From Rutidosis leptorrhynchoides (Eukaryota > Streptophyta > Magnoliopsida > Asterales > Asteraceae): 64,000 nucleotides of DNA. Shown piece by piece: positions 10,657 through 25,897 of the stretch (its first letter is position 1; each line of letters opens with the position of its first letter). The translations under genes and the position numbers were made by a program. The notes under the pieces were generated by a model. That model had not been told where the DNA came from. It did no database searches and saw only the letters and a program-made list of their open reading frames with translations. The stretch lies in NCBI RefSeq assembly GCF_046630445.1, contig NC_092338.1, positions 145,647,501-145,711,500 on the forward strand, read 5' to 3'.

Positions 10657-13447
10657 TTACATCTGCTTCTCATTTGCTATCATCCTGTCACAAAAGAATT
10701 AGCTTGTTCAGCCATTTGACAACTTTTATCATTTGCTTAAGACTCCATTTCGTCCATCAATCAATCTACAAAGAATGTGAGGACCATGCGACCGGCAAGT
10801 TTAGCTTCTTTTTTTTTGACGGGTCGTCACACTATTAAAAAAACTAAAAAAAAAAATAGAAAGAAGCTAACCACCTGTTAAACGCATGAGGAAACATCTT
10901 TGATAGCATCGAGACTTTGGTTTTCACAAGCCAAACATATAGACCGTAACATGGAAGGTGAAATAAAGCAATACCAAAGTACCTGAGGATTGTAAAAATT
11001 TATATTCGACTATGATATACACGAAACAATATAATACAGTGATAGATTCATTGGATGCAACATACCATACAGGAGCCCAAGGAGTGTCGAGTTCTAGGAA
11101 AGGATAAGGCCACCTAAATAGCATAACAAATTTCAATCTATTGTTTTCGTATCCAAAATCGATAAGCAAAATACAATAAATGACGAAAGTAACAGCTTCT
11201 TGTAAAGGATAGAAAGTTGAATTTCTTACCATGACAAGCAACAGGCATGCATCACCCATTGGAAAGTTATATAAGTTAAGCTCCACAGGATGAAGTATGT
11301 TAACCCGTGCCAAGAAAAATGCTGCAACCAAAGATGGAAAAATGAATACGGAAAGAAATAAAAGTAAATAACAACATGATTATTAGTCAATCTTATAGTT
11401 TAAAGAAATGTTTTGCGAATCAAAATACTTACAAGGCTGTTGAGAGCAGAATCCAGAATGAGAAAAATAGCATTAACAGAATGCATGGAACCAATCAACT
11501 GTCATGACAACAAAGATTTATTTGAAAACCCAAATATATTAAACAAATTTATTCATAGTTACGCACATAATACAAATTAAAACAAAAAAGACACTCTTTA
11601 AGACTAACCAAAGTCAATTTGAAGTCATCACCAGTTTGAAATGGGAGCAATAGGCACCAAAATACAATGTCCGTAAGCAAAACAGCACCTGCACAAGTCT
11701 GTTATATACTTGCAATTAGTTCAACCATATTCTTTATTAAACTAAAAAGATCATTATATATGGAGCAATTCCAATTTCTGTAATAGCATGAATCACTATG
11801 ACCATGGATACAAAAGTGTAATACCAAGAATACCTGATAAATATTCTGCATAAGATTTCCCCAAAAACCAGCCTCTTTATTAAGTTGCATTTGGTTATCA
11901 GTTTTTAAATCATTCTTCATTAACTTGCCTCTCTCTAGACTTGGAACCGAAGGCTCTTTAAACTGCATCCAGCAGCCATGAGCAGATATGATGCTCCCGA
12001 GCTACACAAAAGAAAGCATCACTCATCAAACTAGAAACACCAAATGATTATTTGAGAAAACAGTTTATAGGCCCATTAAAGTTTGATTCCATTTACATTT
12101 ATACCAATCCTCGGATAGTTATATATAAAAAACATAGCCATAATCTAAAAAAAGACACAAATAATGATTAATTGTGAATTACTATTTCTTTTCCTGCATT
12201 TTAATGAACATAATAAAACAATCATCATGTTTAAATTGACAAGTCATGTGTACTTCGCAGCCTAAAAACCAGAACTCCGCTACAAATTATTACTAGTACT
12301 ATTTTTTTGTCAGAAATCTTTCAAACATTGGTGGCCTTAAAAAGCAAAACTTCATGCTTGGCTCGCATATAAAATTGGATATATACATGGGTGCCTTTAA
12401 CCATTGACATCCTTTGCAAGAGGTCTTAGGTTTGAATCTTATGGTGGCCAGGGAAGGGTTGGAAACAACCAGGGAGTAATCTTGATGGGCTGCGTACAAC
12501 AAAGTATTGGCTGCGTGCCTGCGTACAACACCATACGGGGTTCTCACCCTCCCGGGTAACCCGAACAGGGAATACCGTACAATACATGTGTGCCTTTGAA
12601 AAACAAAGCATCGTATTTGGGTCACCTCTAGACACATTATCACTACATTATATAAGCGACTACTAGTAACGAGAAGATGCACATCTCTACATCAGAACAG
12701 ATAAAACCCTGAACGAAATCGCAACTTGCAGGTACAACAGTTGTATTACATATGTCATTATTGTAATTACATAGCATTAAACTTGAAAAACTACGAATAT
12801 TGTCCGAAATGTTTCTCATCTCCAGAATCAACTAACCGAGTAGCCTACACTTAAAAGCCAGAATTACGAATAATTACAATCAAATAGTTATCATCACTTC
12901 TAGCCTCTTCTAAATCCTAACCTAATTTAATTTAATTATTAATTATATTAACTATTTAAAAAACTAAACATTTTCAGACTAGTCTAATAACATACCGCAA
13001 AGTAAAACGTGACCAGTAAAAACGTCCACCTGCAATTCAATTAAACACACTTAACATTAAGAACTATTTGTACACATATAATATATCATTATCATTAAAT
13101 TTATGATCTTAATTAATTAAGAAAATAACAATACAGTAATAATAAAGTAGATAGATAGAGCATACTGACTGCGTGTAAAAGTAGAAAACGACGGGACCGA
13201 ATGCTAGTAGGACATGTAGGAGCAGAAACGACATCGTGATGAATGAAAAAATTCGGTAAAATAAAAGCCAAATTGGATGGAGGTTTTTCCAGCAAGGAAT
13301 CCATAGATGATAAGTGTTTGTTGTAGGTTTACTGTTGCTTCTTTTGATTAACTTTAGAGAAACAATTGCCGGAATTAGGATGATGAAAGCGCATGCGAGT
13401 ACTTGCCATTGAAGCCAGTATTGTAAAGCACCACCAACATCCACCAT
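10657..13447 (-). CDS. Nine-exon multispanning membrane protein, FAR-17a/AIG1-like
   Basis: I rebuilt the gene from GT/AG sites and unbroken frame. Exons are 13170-13447, 12996-13029, 11834-12001, 11609-11698, 11433-11498, 11230-11321, 11066-11113, 10875-10982 and 10657-10684, giving 912 nt or 303 aa. Exon 1 starts MVDVGGALQYW and has two hydrophobic spans; further spans follow in exons 2-8, about six or seven in all. A Thr in QWTFLLVTF (about 95), a His in GSMHSVNA (196) and the WPYPFLE motif (244-250) line up with features of the FAR-17a/AIG1 family, animal members of which hydrolyse fatty-acid esters of hydroxy fatty acids through Thr and His. It also recalls uncharacterised Arabidopsis proteins such as At1g10660 and At5g62960 (from memory). 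Enzymatic function here is inference. The last exon is least certain: without the final splice the frame would read on about 24 codons past 10875. Confidence 0.75.
10799..10871. repeat. Inverted repeat inside the last intron
   Basis: TTAGCTTCTTT at 10800-10810 is mirrored by AAAGAAGCTAA at 10860-10870, around a loop with poly-T, GACGGGTCGTCA and poly-A. It could form a hairpin in the transcript of the minus-strand gene, next to the weak final donor. Confidence 0.55.
12399..12581 (+). mobile_element. Au-like SINE in intron 2 of the membrane-protein gene
   Basis: A 183-bp insert flanked by 16-bp direct repeats with one mismatch: ATACATGGGTGCCTTT (12383-12398) and ATACATGTGTGCCTTT (12582-12597). 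It carries a box-B-like GGTTTGAATCT (12429-12439), then GGAAACAACC and GGCTGCGTACAAC, segments characteristic of the plant Au SINE. The length fits (about 180 bp). It lies antisense to its host gene. Box A is not recognisable, so it is probably inactive. Confidence 0.8.
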
Positions 13448-13534
13448 TATTGACGATGAATTTTGAAGAGTTTAATTCGGTCCGGTCGACGGTTAAGATT
13501 TGTTTTCCATTACAATCATCCCAAAAATGGGCGT

Positions 13535-13560
13535 ATTGTAATCTTTATAAAAAGCCCATG
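13535..13560 (-). promoter_or_regulatory. TATA box and TGGGC elements of the membrane-protein gene
   Basis: On the minus strand TTTATAAAG (13543-13551) lies about 100 bp before the ATG at 13447. TGGGC motifs, like the site II elements of plant housekeeping promoters, lie on both sides (about 13528-13533 and 13554-13559). This fits a core promoter with a short 5' UTR. Confidence 0.5.
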
Positions 13561-13816
13561 TAGTTTTCCAATCAAACTCTTTACTCCCCACTCTTTTCTT
13601 TGGTAAAAAAAAAAACTCAAGAATGAATGATTAGTGATCTATCCTTCATACTCCTTTCCTTTCTACATGAAAAAAAAAAACTCGAGAATGCAACCATAGA
13701 GATCGTTACATCTGTAGATTTTAACATTGAGAGTTGTGCATAACGCATCAACATTTGTACATGCACATGTCATGTCAGACTAATCATCCGTCCAATTTTT
13801 CAATTTATCAGATTTA

Positions 13817-14154
13817 GCCCCGTTTGTTTTTTACTTTTATTAAGTTCTGTTGTCTGAATTAAATTATGACGTCTATGAGAAACAAGTGACGACTAAATAG
13901 TTATTGTTTGTTTTATGTGCTGAGCAGTGACTGAATAATTATAATTACAAATTTAACCTTATACATACGACAGTTATAGACAGTTATTTTAGCAGTTTTG
14001 AAACAGTAGGAACAAATATGATAATTCACATTTTCATGACTTAAATTATTAAGAAATTCTATTTTCATTAAGTCCAAAACAAACACTACACCACTTATTT
14101 AATTTTATATCATTAAGTCTAATTAAGTTCATTAAGTTCTAATCAAATGGAGCC
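13817..14154. mobile_element. PIF/Harbinger-like MITE
   Basis: Begins GCCCCGTTTG and ends CAAATGGAGCC, an imperfect terminal inverted repeat. It is flanked by TTA on each side (13814-13816 and 14155-14157), the 3-bp target duplication of PIF/Harbinger elements. Internal sequence is AT-rich and has no coding frame. Confidence 0.5.
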
Positions 14155-15001
14155 TTAATTGGTTCGTCTTTTACTTTTATACTTTTCAAAATAACAAGAT
14201 TAAGACAAGCGCTTCGCTGCTAAGAATTATCGAAGATTGTTTTGTTGGCTATTCATTATACGCTCAGTTTACATGGTAAAGTATTCTAGAGTTAAAAAGT
14301 TTCCATCATTCGTCGATGACTATCCATTACAAACTTTATTTACATGCCAAAGTATTCAACGGTTACAAACTTACCATAATTTACATCCTAAAGCGTTTTA
14401 CAATTAGAGACTTACGAGTACATAATGACTAAACATCAAAAGAAAGATACTAAATTCATACATACACTGAAAGAAGTGATGAATTAAGTTAATTAGCCTT
14501 TATAATAGTGTCATCAAAATACAAAGTAAGCTCAGATTTGGAGCTGATTGTTGGGGACAAAAGAAGACCCGAAATCCGCCATGGTTGCAATTACACATGG
14601 TTGCATAGACTCTATAACCAACAAATTTCTTCCTACCGATAGTCCACATGTGTTGTTGGCGCCTATAGTGAAATCCTCTGGTAAGGCACTAACAGAATCT
14701 CATAGTCATGCTTCAAGACATACTTAAATATTCCAATTATATATCGTGAGATTTCGGACAATTAATATGAAAAATAATTGACTGGACCTTTGAGCATTCC
14801 ATCCCTTCCATTGCCATATACTGATATCCTTTGACACAATAATCATCAAATAAAAGAAAGATATATTAAATGCTTTCATGCAAACAAAATATTGCAGACA
14901 CACGTTCTCCTAAAAAAACAGCAGAATAATGCAGACAAATGTCTGCACAATCTCCACTATCTTGATATAAAAAAGAAACACCAAGAAGAAAGATTGGCGT
15001 T
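14155..15001. other. Intergenic, nothing secure
   Basis: AT-rich sequence up to the nested retrotransposon block. A less AT-rich patch at about 14520-14720 could be an old gene fragment, but I do not recognise it in any frame. Confidence 0.35.
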
Positions 15002-15443
15002 TGTAAGGATTATAGGATCCAAACAATAGAGTAATTCCAGAGAATTATCCTTCCACAATCGACAAACGAAAGAACAATAATTAAAGAATTAAAGACGCGA
15101 GATTTAACGTGGTTATATGTAATCGAATGTCGATTACTTTAATCCACGGACCAACTAAAGAGATTTTATTGATATAATTCGTAGATACAACTGGGGGTTA
15201 CAATAGGATGCTTATATAGGCCAAAAACAACAAGGAAACACCTCAGAGAACAAGAAAAACGTCAATATGGAAACTCCCTCGTCAGACAAGCCACGCCGCG
15301 CCATTTCAGGCCACGCCGCGCCTCCAAGGCTAATCTCCGGACAGTAGGTTTCCCAATCTGATGCTCTGTTTCATGTAGTAGGCCGCGTCGTGCCTCCCCT
15401 GTTCGTCCGAATCCTTTTGTTTTGATATTCTTCACATCCAACA
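15002..15443 (-). repeat. 3' LTR of the outer copia element
   Basis: Matches 44321-44783. It contains a GC-rich block with repeated CCACGCCGCGCC motifs at about 15290-15330, in contrast to the AT-rich rest of the LTR. Confidence 0.9.
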
Positions 15444-15691
15444 ATCTCCCACTTGAAAATAGTCAAAACCATGACTCACATTGTCAACCCATCATACCAT
15501 CAAACTAACCAAGATCACCAAAGCACCCTTTACCGCCAAACTCCATTTGGGACACGCACACTCCTATCACATACGTCGGATAAGCAGACTTTCGATACAA
15601 GGTCTTCAACACTTCTTGTTAGAATCGAATCATCATCTCTCTATCTCCCCAGTCGGTCACCACCTTCTCATTAGTTCATGAGAAGACCTGT

Positions 15692-18870
<3,179 letters not shown>

Positions 18871-21800
18871 GTACCTACCCGTTAAAGAAATTTCGTCCCC
18901 AAAATTTGATAGAGGTCGTTATGGCTAACAATGAGAATGTTATTATGACGTAACGATTATGAAGTTTTATCATGTCTAAGAAGTATGGATAAAATAATTC
19001 GATTACTCGAAGCGTATGAGGGAAGTTATCGTAAATGAAGGAAATAAGATTATAGTGATTCGTCATATCTTTTGACATCATCACAATTGATCTCCGAATT
19101 TACAGAAAATCTTTGTAATCTATGTTGGATTTGATGCTTCGGTGATTAAGGAGATTATGATTCTCTTCGAATTAATACGATAATCCATCTTGATTTCTCT
19201 GTCGGGTATTTCAATATAAATCCACCTCCTTCGTATATATTATAAACGATTCACAATAGTTGATTACATCGCGAGGTATTTGACCTCTATATGATACATT
19301 TTACAAATATTGCATTCGTTTTTAAAAGATAAACTTTCTTTACAACGAAAGTTGACGGCATGCACACCATTTGATAATACATCCAACTATAATTGACATA
19401 ATAATAATCTTGATGAACTCAATGACTCGAATGCAACGTCTTTCAAAATATGCCATGAATGACTCCAAGTAATATCCTTAAAATGAGCTAATGCACAGCG
19501 AAAGATTTCTTTAATACCTGAGAATAAACATGCTTTAAAGTGTCAACCAAAAGGTTGGTGAGTTCATAGGTTTATCATAACAATCATTTCAATATATTAA
19601 TAGACCACAAGATTTTCGTTTATAAATATATGTACACTCGCAAGTGTATAAAAGTATTCTATAAGTTGTAGGCACTCGGTAACAAGCCTTAACGTTCATG
19701 TTTTACCCTCTAAAGTACACCAGATCAGGTGTGTTTAAAATAACCTCGAAGTACTAAAGCATCCCATAGTCAGGATGGGGTTTGTCAGGCCCAATAGATC
19801 TATTTTTAGGATTCGCGCCTACCGTACATAGACAAGTAGTTTAATGTTACCAAGCTAAGGGTATATTTCTGGTTTAAACCCACGTAGAATTAGTTTTAGT
19901 ACTTGTGCCTATTTCGTAAAACATTTATAAAAATAGCGCATGTATTCTCAGTCCCAAAAATATATATATAAGGGAGCAAATGAAACTCACACCTTCTATT
20001 CTCTCTCCCTCAACTCATATTTTAAAGTATTTGTCAATATGCTTCATCCAGTACTGATTCTCGATATACTCCTCACTTTCATATCTGTCGTTCTTCTTTT
20101 TCATCTGCCTCCGGAAGAATCTATTTACTTCTACTATACTCTCGGTTTTATAGTGTTTTTAGTTCTTCCGTGTCTTTATATTTCTATATGCATCGATATA
20201 TACGGTTTATAATTTTTGGGTGGTTGTTGGGTTTTATATCTTCCCTTATATTTCAAAGCCCCTGCTTTTGTCTTCTGTAATCATTGACATCCACAGTTAA
20301 TGCTCCCTTCTATTTGCTATGATTTATACTCCAATTTCTATTTTGGAGTTTTGTCCTTTCGTTTCTTCTTCTTGCGATTAAGCAACGTTTGTAATGGTCC
20401 AGTATTCGCAGATATGAATTTCAGAATGAACATAGTTAATGTTCTAAGAAGGAAATGGTAATGGCACGATCTTGATTATTAATTTACCAGAATACCCTGA
20501 AAAGACCGAATCATCAAGAAAATATATTCTTGATATTTTTAGAGATTAAATAGAATATAAGAGTCGTGTAACATGGAACATGATGACGGCATGGTCTGTG
20601 AATCGTCATGTCCCATTAGAAACTCAGCATGACTTACTGTAATATAATCACGTTGATCAAGTGTCATTATATTATACTAACTCATGCTTCAGTTCCCAAC
20701 ACTACTTCAAAACATTCATAATTTAAACTCGAAAGTTTATAGAATATAGAAACTAATAGTTTCTTATATGATGTAACACTGATAGCGCAAAGAGATAAAT
20801 AACTTCAGATAAGATTAGTTGTGAAAATATCTTCAGAAATATCGTGGATATTTATAATGAAAGATATGATAATATCTTAGAATTTTTAATATTGATGGAT
20901 GATGATGAAGATTTTTCTGTAAAGGTTTAGAATAAAGAGTAAGGTATTCGTTAATGACTTTAGCAGGCACTGAATCATTTGGATTCTTTGAAGGCAGATT
21001 TAGTCTTTGTGATTTGTCCACAGCCTCCTTCATAGTCTGTTCAATCCGTTTTCCAGTTCCAAACCTTCTCTTTTTCTCAGCTTTACCACCTTACTATTCT
21101 TTGTCATCAAACTTTTTTACTGTTAAGATCGTTTACAGTTTTTGATGCTTCGTCAGCATTTCAAGAACTAGTTTGCAGTTCAAAATATTTTTCAGAACTT
21201 CACATTCAAAGTATGTAAGTCCAGGAGATAGACGTTTTACGTACACATATAACTGTTGGCGTAGACATGCTGCGAGATTTCAAAATACTGGTTACTGTTT
21301 TCCGATGATTCGTATGACAATTCTCGTTACAAGATGCGAATGAGTAAATGATGTGTTTCAATAAATATAATGATTTTTCGAAAAGTCAAAGATAATTGAA
21401 GTTGTTGGTAAGTTTATTGCTAAGGTGGTGAGATATGAAAGGTCCCCAGTAACGATGATGAAAGGGCAACGTATCTATCGATGTTATAATAAGACTAGTC
21501 CGACTGAAAAGTCGAAGTTGACTTGCTGGAGCTGTGACAAAACTGTCTACTTTGAAAAGGAATTGAAAAGTCATTTTAGCTAATAAATGCCAAAGGATCT
21601 GACACGGATACGCGTCGAACTATGACTTTGGCTTCGAGAGATTTTTAGGTACATAAATGTGGGTAATATGTGGTTGGATCATCATCTCGATTGTTCATTG
21701 TTTGAAGTGTCTTCAAAAACTTCGGAGAGTTTGAACACAGTTTGTAATCGTTAATATACATATGATGTTCTAACACAGTTTTGAAGCCAAAGTATAGCTT

Positions 21801-23099
21801 TGAAAGATGTAGGAATCTAAGAGTGATGTCTTCTGTTAAATCATGACTTGGATTTTGATTTGTCAAAATCAGAATGCGTAATCAAATTTGGGTGAGAATG
21901 GTTGTTTTGATTACTATACAAGAATGTATATTGTTGTGAGATTTTGGGAGTATAGTTGATGATTTGCTTAATCAGATTCGAAAAATGTAACATATTAATT
22001 GTGAATTTATATATCTCTCGGGTATTACCTACCCGTTAAAAAAAATTTCACAATTAATATTTTGTACAACAGAATATTATTACAGTCTTTATGAAAATAT
22101 ATATGTGCATATTTTCTTCAGATGTAACATAGATTTAATGAGTTAATATTAAATTAAACTCATTTGATTTACGGTTGAAACTAGAACTGAATAATCCCTA
22201 AAGACTTTAGAAATTACATAACTTTTACGGAGTATTTATTCAATAAAATTGAAATTATGAATTAATACTTCGTTATTTGTTGGTGTTTGTAACCCTTGCA
22301 CCGTATTCTCTAAAGCCACTACTCGAGCGCGAAGCTCGTTGACTTCTTCTATTACACCGGGGTGATTGTCGGTTCGGACGAGCGGATAAATAAAATCTAG
22401 AATTTAATGTAGTATATAATCGTGACGAGATACTCTGGAAATGAGAGAGAAAATGGTGTTTTGGACCGGTTTGCCGGTAAGTGCTTCAGGTTCATCGCCA
22501 AGAGGGCAATGTGGTGGATGGAAGGGATCACCTTCTTCTTGTCTCCAATTATTGAGGAGGCTACGAGCCTATCCCCAATTCATCTAGAATAGATGATGGC
22601 TAATTGGTTGATCCATTCCGGTCACACTGCTTTCGGAGCTTGAGTGGGATTCCATATCGGAATTCGAGGGACTTGAACTAATGACGAATTTCATTTCGTT
22701 CGATTGAATAAAGGATTTTTTTGATATGAAATGATTTTTCGACTATCGGGTGGTATTCTAATTACATAGAATATCTATATATATAGCGCAAAAGATTTCG
22801 TAGATTACGGAGGAATTTACGTGATATGTCAGGCAAAGTTTACAGTAACAGATACGCTAAGATATGGATTAGCAGATACGCTAAGATATGAATTTTGTCT
22901 ATACACTATTTATGCAATCAATGCAGTAAGACATATCTAGACTAAGAATGATAAGCAGGCAATTCTGACAAAAATGATAAGCAAAACTTTTGACATGCAG
23001 ACACGGTCAAAGTCCAGGCTCACTAATGCATCCTAACGACTATCAGTTAGACACACTAATGCAGACCTGGTTCGCTAAGACCACCGCTCTGATACCAAC
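18871..23099 (-). mobile_element. Interior of the middle element
   Basis: Largely non-coding AT-rich DNA. A partial copy of the element's own LTR lies at 19226-19985 in the same orientation as the true LTRs. The motif TACCTACCCGTTAAA occurs twice, just inside the left LTR (about 18872) and near 22025. A plus-strand open frame at 19940-20212 (antisense to the element) would encode a hydrophobic 90-residue peptide; I do not recognise it. Confidence 0.7.
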
Positions 23100-24918
23100 T
23101 GAAAGGACCCGTTCATATATATTATAAACGATTCACAATAGTTGATTACATCGCGAGGTATTTGACCTCTATATGATACATTTTACAAATATTGCATTCG
23201 TTTTTAAAAGACAAACTTTCTTTACAACGAAAGTTGACGGCATGCACACCATTTGATAATACATCCAACTATAATTGACATAATAATAATCTTGATGAAC
23301 TCAATGACTCGAATGCAACGTCTTTCAAAATATGCCATGAATGACTCCAAGTAATATCCTTAAAATGAGCTAATGCACAGCGGAAGATTTCTTTAATACC
23401 TAAGAATAAACATGCTTTAAAGTGTCAACCAAAAGGTTGGTGAGTTCATAGGTTTATCATAACAATCATTTCAATATATTAATAGACCACAAGATTTTCG
23501 TTTATAAATATATGTACACTCGCAAGTGTATAAAAGTATTCTATAAGTTGTAGGCACTCGGTAACAAGCCTTAACGTTCATGTTTTACCCTCTGAAGTAC
23601 ACCAGATCAGGTGTGTTTAAAATAACCTCGAAGTACTAAAGCATCCCATAGTCAAGATGGGGTTTGTCAGGCCCAATAGATCTATTTTTAGGATTCGCGC
23701 CTACCGTACATAGACAAGTAGTTTAATGTTACCAAGCTAAGGGTATATTTCTGGTTTAAACCCACGTAGAATTAGTTTTAGTACTTGTGCCTATTTCGTA
23801 AAACATTTATAAAAACAGCGCATGTATTCTCAGTCCCAAAAATATATATAAAAGGGAGCAAATGAAACTCACCATACTGTATTTCGTAGTAAAAATACAT
23901 ATAACGTCATTTAACAAGTGCAAGGTTGGCCTCGGATTCACGAACCTATATTAATTATATATATTTATATGTTGGTCAATATTTGTCTAACAATTTTTGG
24001 TCAAGTCATAGTGTACCACAATCCTAATGCTCGAGACTAATATGCAAAAGTCAACAAAAGTCAACTTGACCCAAAATGACTTCTAAAATTTATACGTGTT
24101 TATTATATAACTTAACTATAGTCGTTTTATATATTTAAATATATTTATTAGATTTTATAATAATAAAAGTCATTTATTAATAAAAATTTATATTAACGTT
24201 TATATATAATAAAATATACTTTTATATATCTTAAGTAGTAAAATTTATAAAGTTCACTTAATATCGTAAAACTATAGTGGTAAGTATTATTAATGTAATT
24301 ATATTACGCGTGGTGAAAAATATCTTTGTATCCCCTATTTATTTGATAAAATAATATTGATCATAATAATAATAAGTAAAAGTTGTATTATTTTGTAATA
24401 ATAATTATTATTATTCTATAACAATATTTATATTTACTAAAAATGGTATTATGATAAAATGATAATACTAACATAATAGTAATAATGATATTTTATAATA
24501 ACAATGATATTTTTATTAAAATAATAACGACGATAGTAATAATAATCATTTTAACAATAATACTAAAATTCAGTTGACTATAACTTCTAATCCGTTCATC
24601 GAAACCATTCGATATCTAAATGAAAAGTTCTTAATTTTTCGCTAGCTTTCCAATGACATGCATATCATATACCCTATCTCAGTAGCATATGTATCTAATT
24701 CAGGATTCAACAAACCTATCTAAGGACAAAATCGAATGTACAAGCATGCATAATCCTATATACTCGAGCACTAGTCAGGGATACACTATTGATATATAAA
24801 AGTTAAGTTATGAGTGCTCACGTATCAATATTGAGATTCAATATTGCAGGAAAGTACGTAGATGCAACGGAGATGATAAACACTAGATTGACCTCACGAG
24901 CATACCCATGAACCATAC

Positions 24919-25876
24919 TGTTGAGTCCCCAAAATAATTAAGGATTTAATTATGACAAAACAATATTTATTTGCACTAAAGTGTTATGTGCAGCCAGCAC
25001 ACGTTTGTTTATGTATAGTCAGCTAATATAGCTGTGTCGAGTGTTTAGTATGCTGCCTAGTCTATCAGCACAAGGTAGAAATGTATTCTTCGAATCAGCA
25101 CAGGATGTGCACCCAGCAAATCAAGAATATCAAGTGACTCAGCATATGAAGGACCAGTAAGTCTGGATATTAGCATACAACACAAGACAGCCATGCTCCA
25201 TTACAAGCATGGTAGTTTCCCAGAGTGGTCTACATCAACGCACTATTCAACAGAAGTCGAAGACAAAGTTGAACAGAAAAGGACAGGAGTCGGCGGCTGA
25301 CAAGTGACCTTACAAGACCACGTGGGAATGCAGAAGTGGAACGCATGTGCAGACATGTGTTATACTTTATTCATACCTAGGGAACACAACATTCCATTTG
25401 TTTAAATCAAATGGTAGTGCCAAACCGAATTGGTGTGTTCCAGCAAATAGCTACCTAAGAGGAAAGAAGGAGAGCACGCCTTCTGACACAATTGTCCCCA
25501 CAAGTACAAGGCATCCAATGTACTAGTGGACAATAGATTAATTACACGGTTAATAGAACTACTATATATATTGTTGTATCCACTATTGTAAAAACTAGTG
25601 GTGTGGGTTTATTTGTTAGAGTCCAAACCGTGTAATAGCTTTAGTTTGTCTCTTAGCTATAATCTAGGTAATCTGTATCAACCAACTATCATTTCCACCA
25701 AGGATAGTTGTGATTCTTTCTGATTTAATCAATAAAGAATAACAGTTGAAAATTACCTGTGACTCTATATTATTTACTACAGAATACTAAACGTGATTAA
25801 CTGACTAGTTAATTAAGAAGAGAATTGTATTCACCCCCCCCTCTACAATACTCCTGTTGTTATTAAGGGACCAACA
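24919..25876 (+). repeat. 5' LTR of the SIRE element
   Basis: 958 bp. Nearly identical to 38125-39081. A TATA-like TATATATATTG lies at about 25564 and an AATAAAGAATAA signal near 25731, as expected for U3 and R. Confidence 0.95.
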
Positions 25877-25897
25877 ACTGGTATCAGAGCGTCAGTC

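Noticed and set aside
10924-11331. Single 135-residue minus-strand ORF
   Set aside because: It mixes exon, intron and wrong-frame sequence; the spliced model through 11230-11321, 11066-11113 and 10875-10982 gives a continuous membrane protein.
12299-12682. 127-residue minus-strand ORF as a gene
   Set aside because: It runs across the Au-like SINE and intron 2 of the membrane-protein gene.
15453-15681. Plus-strand ORFs after the left copia LTR
   Set aside because: They lie in the untranslated 3' region of the minus-strand copia element with no recognisable domain.
20833-21866. Several 60-73-residue frames inside the middle element
   Set aside because: Short, on both strands, without domains; expected by chance in this sequence.
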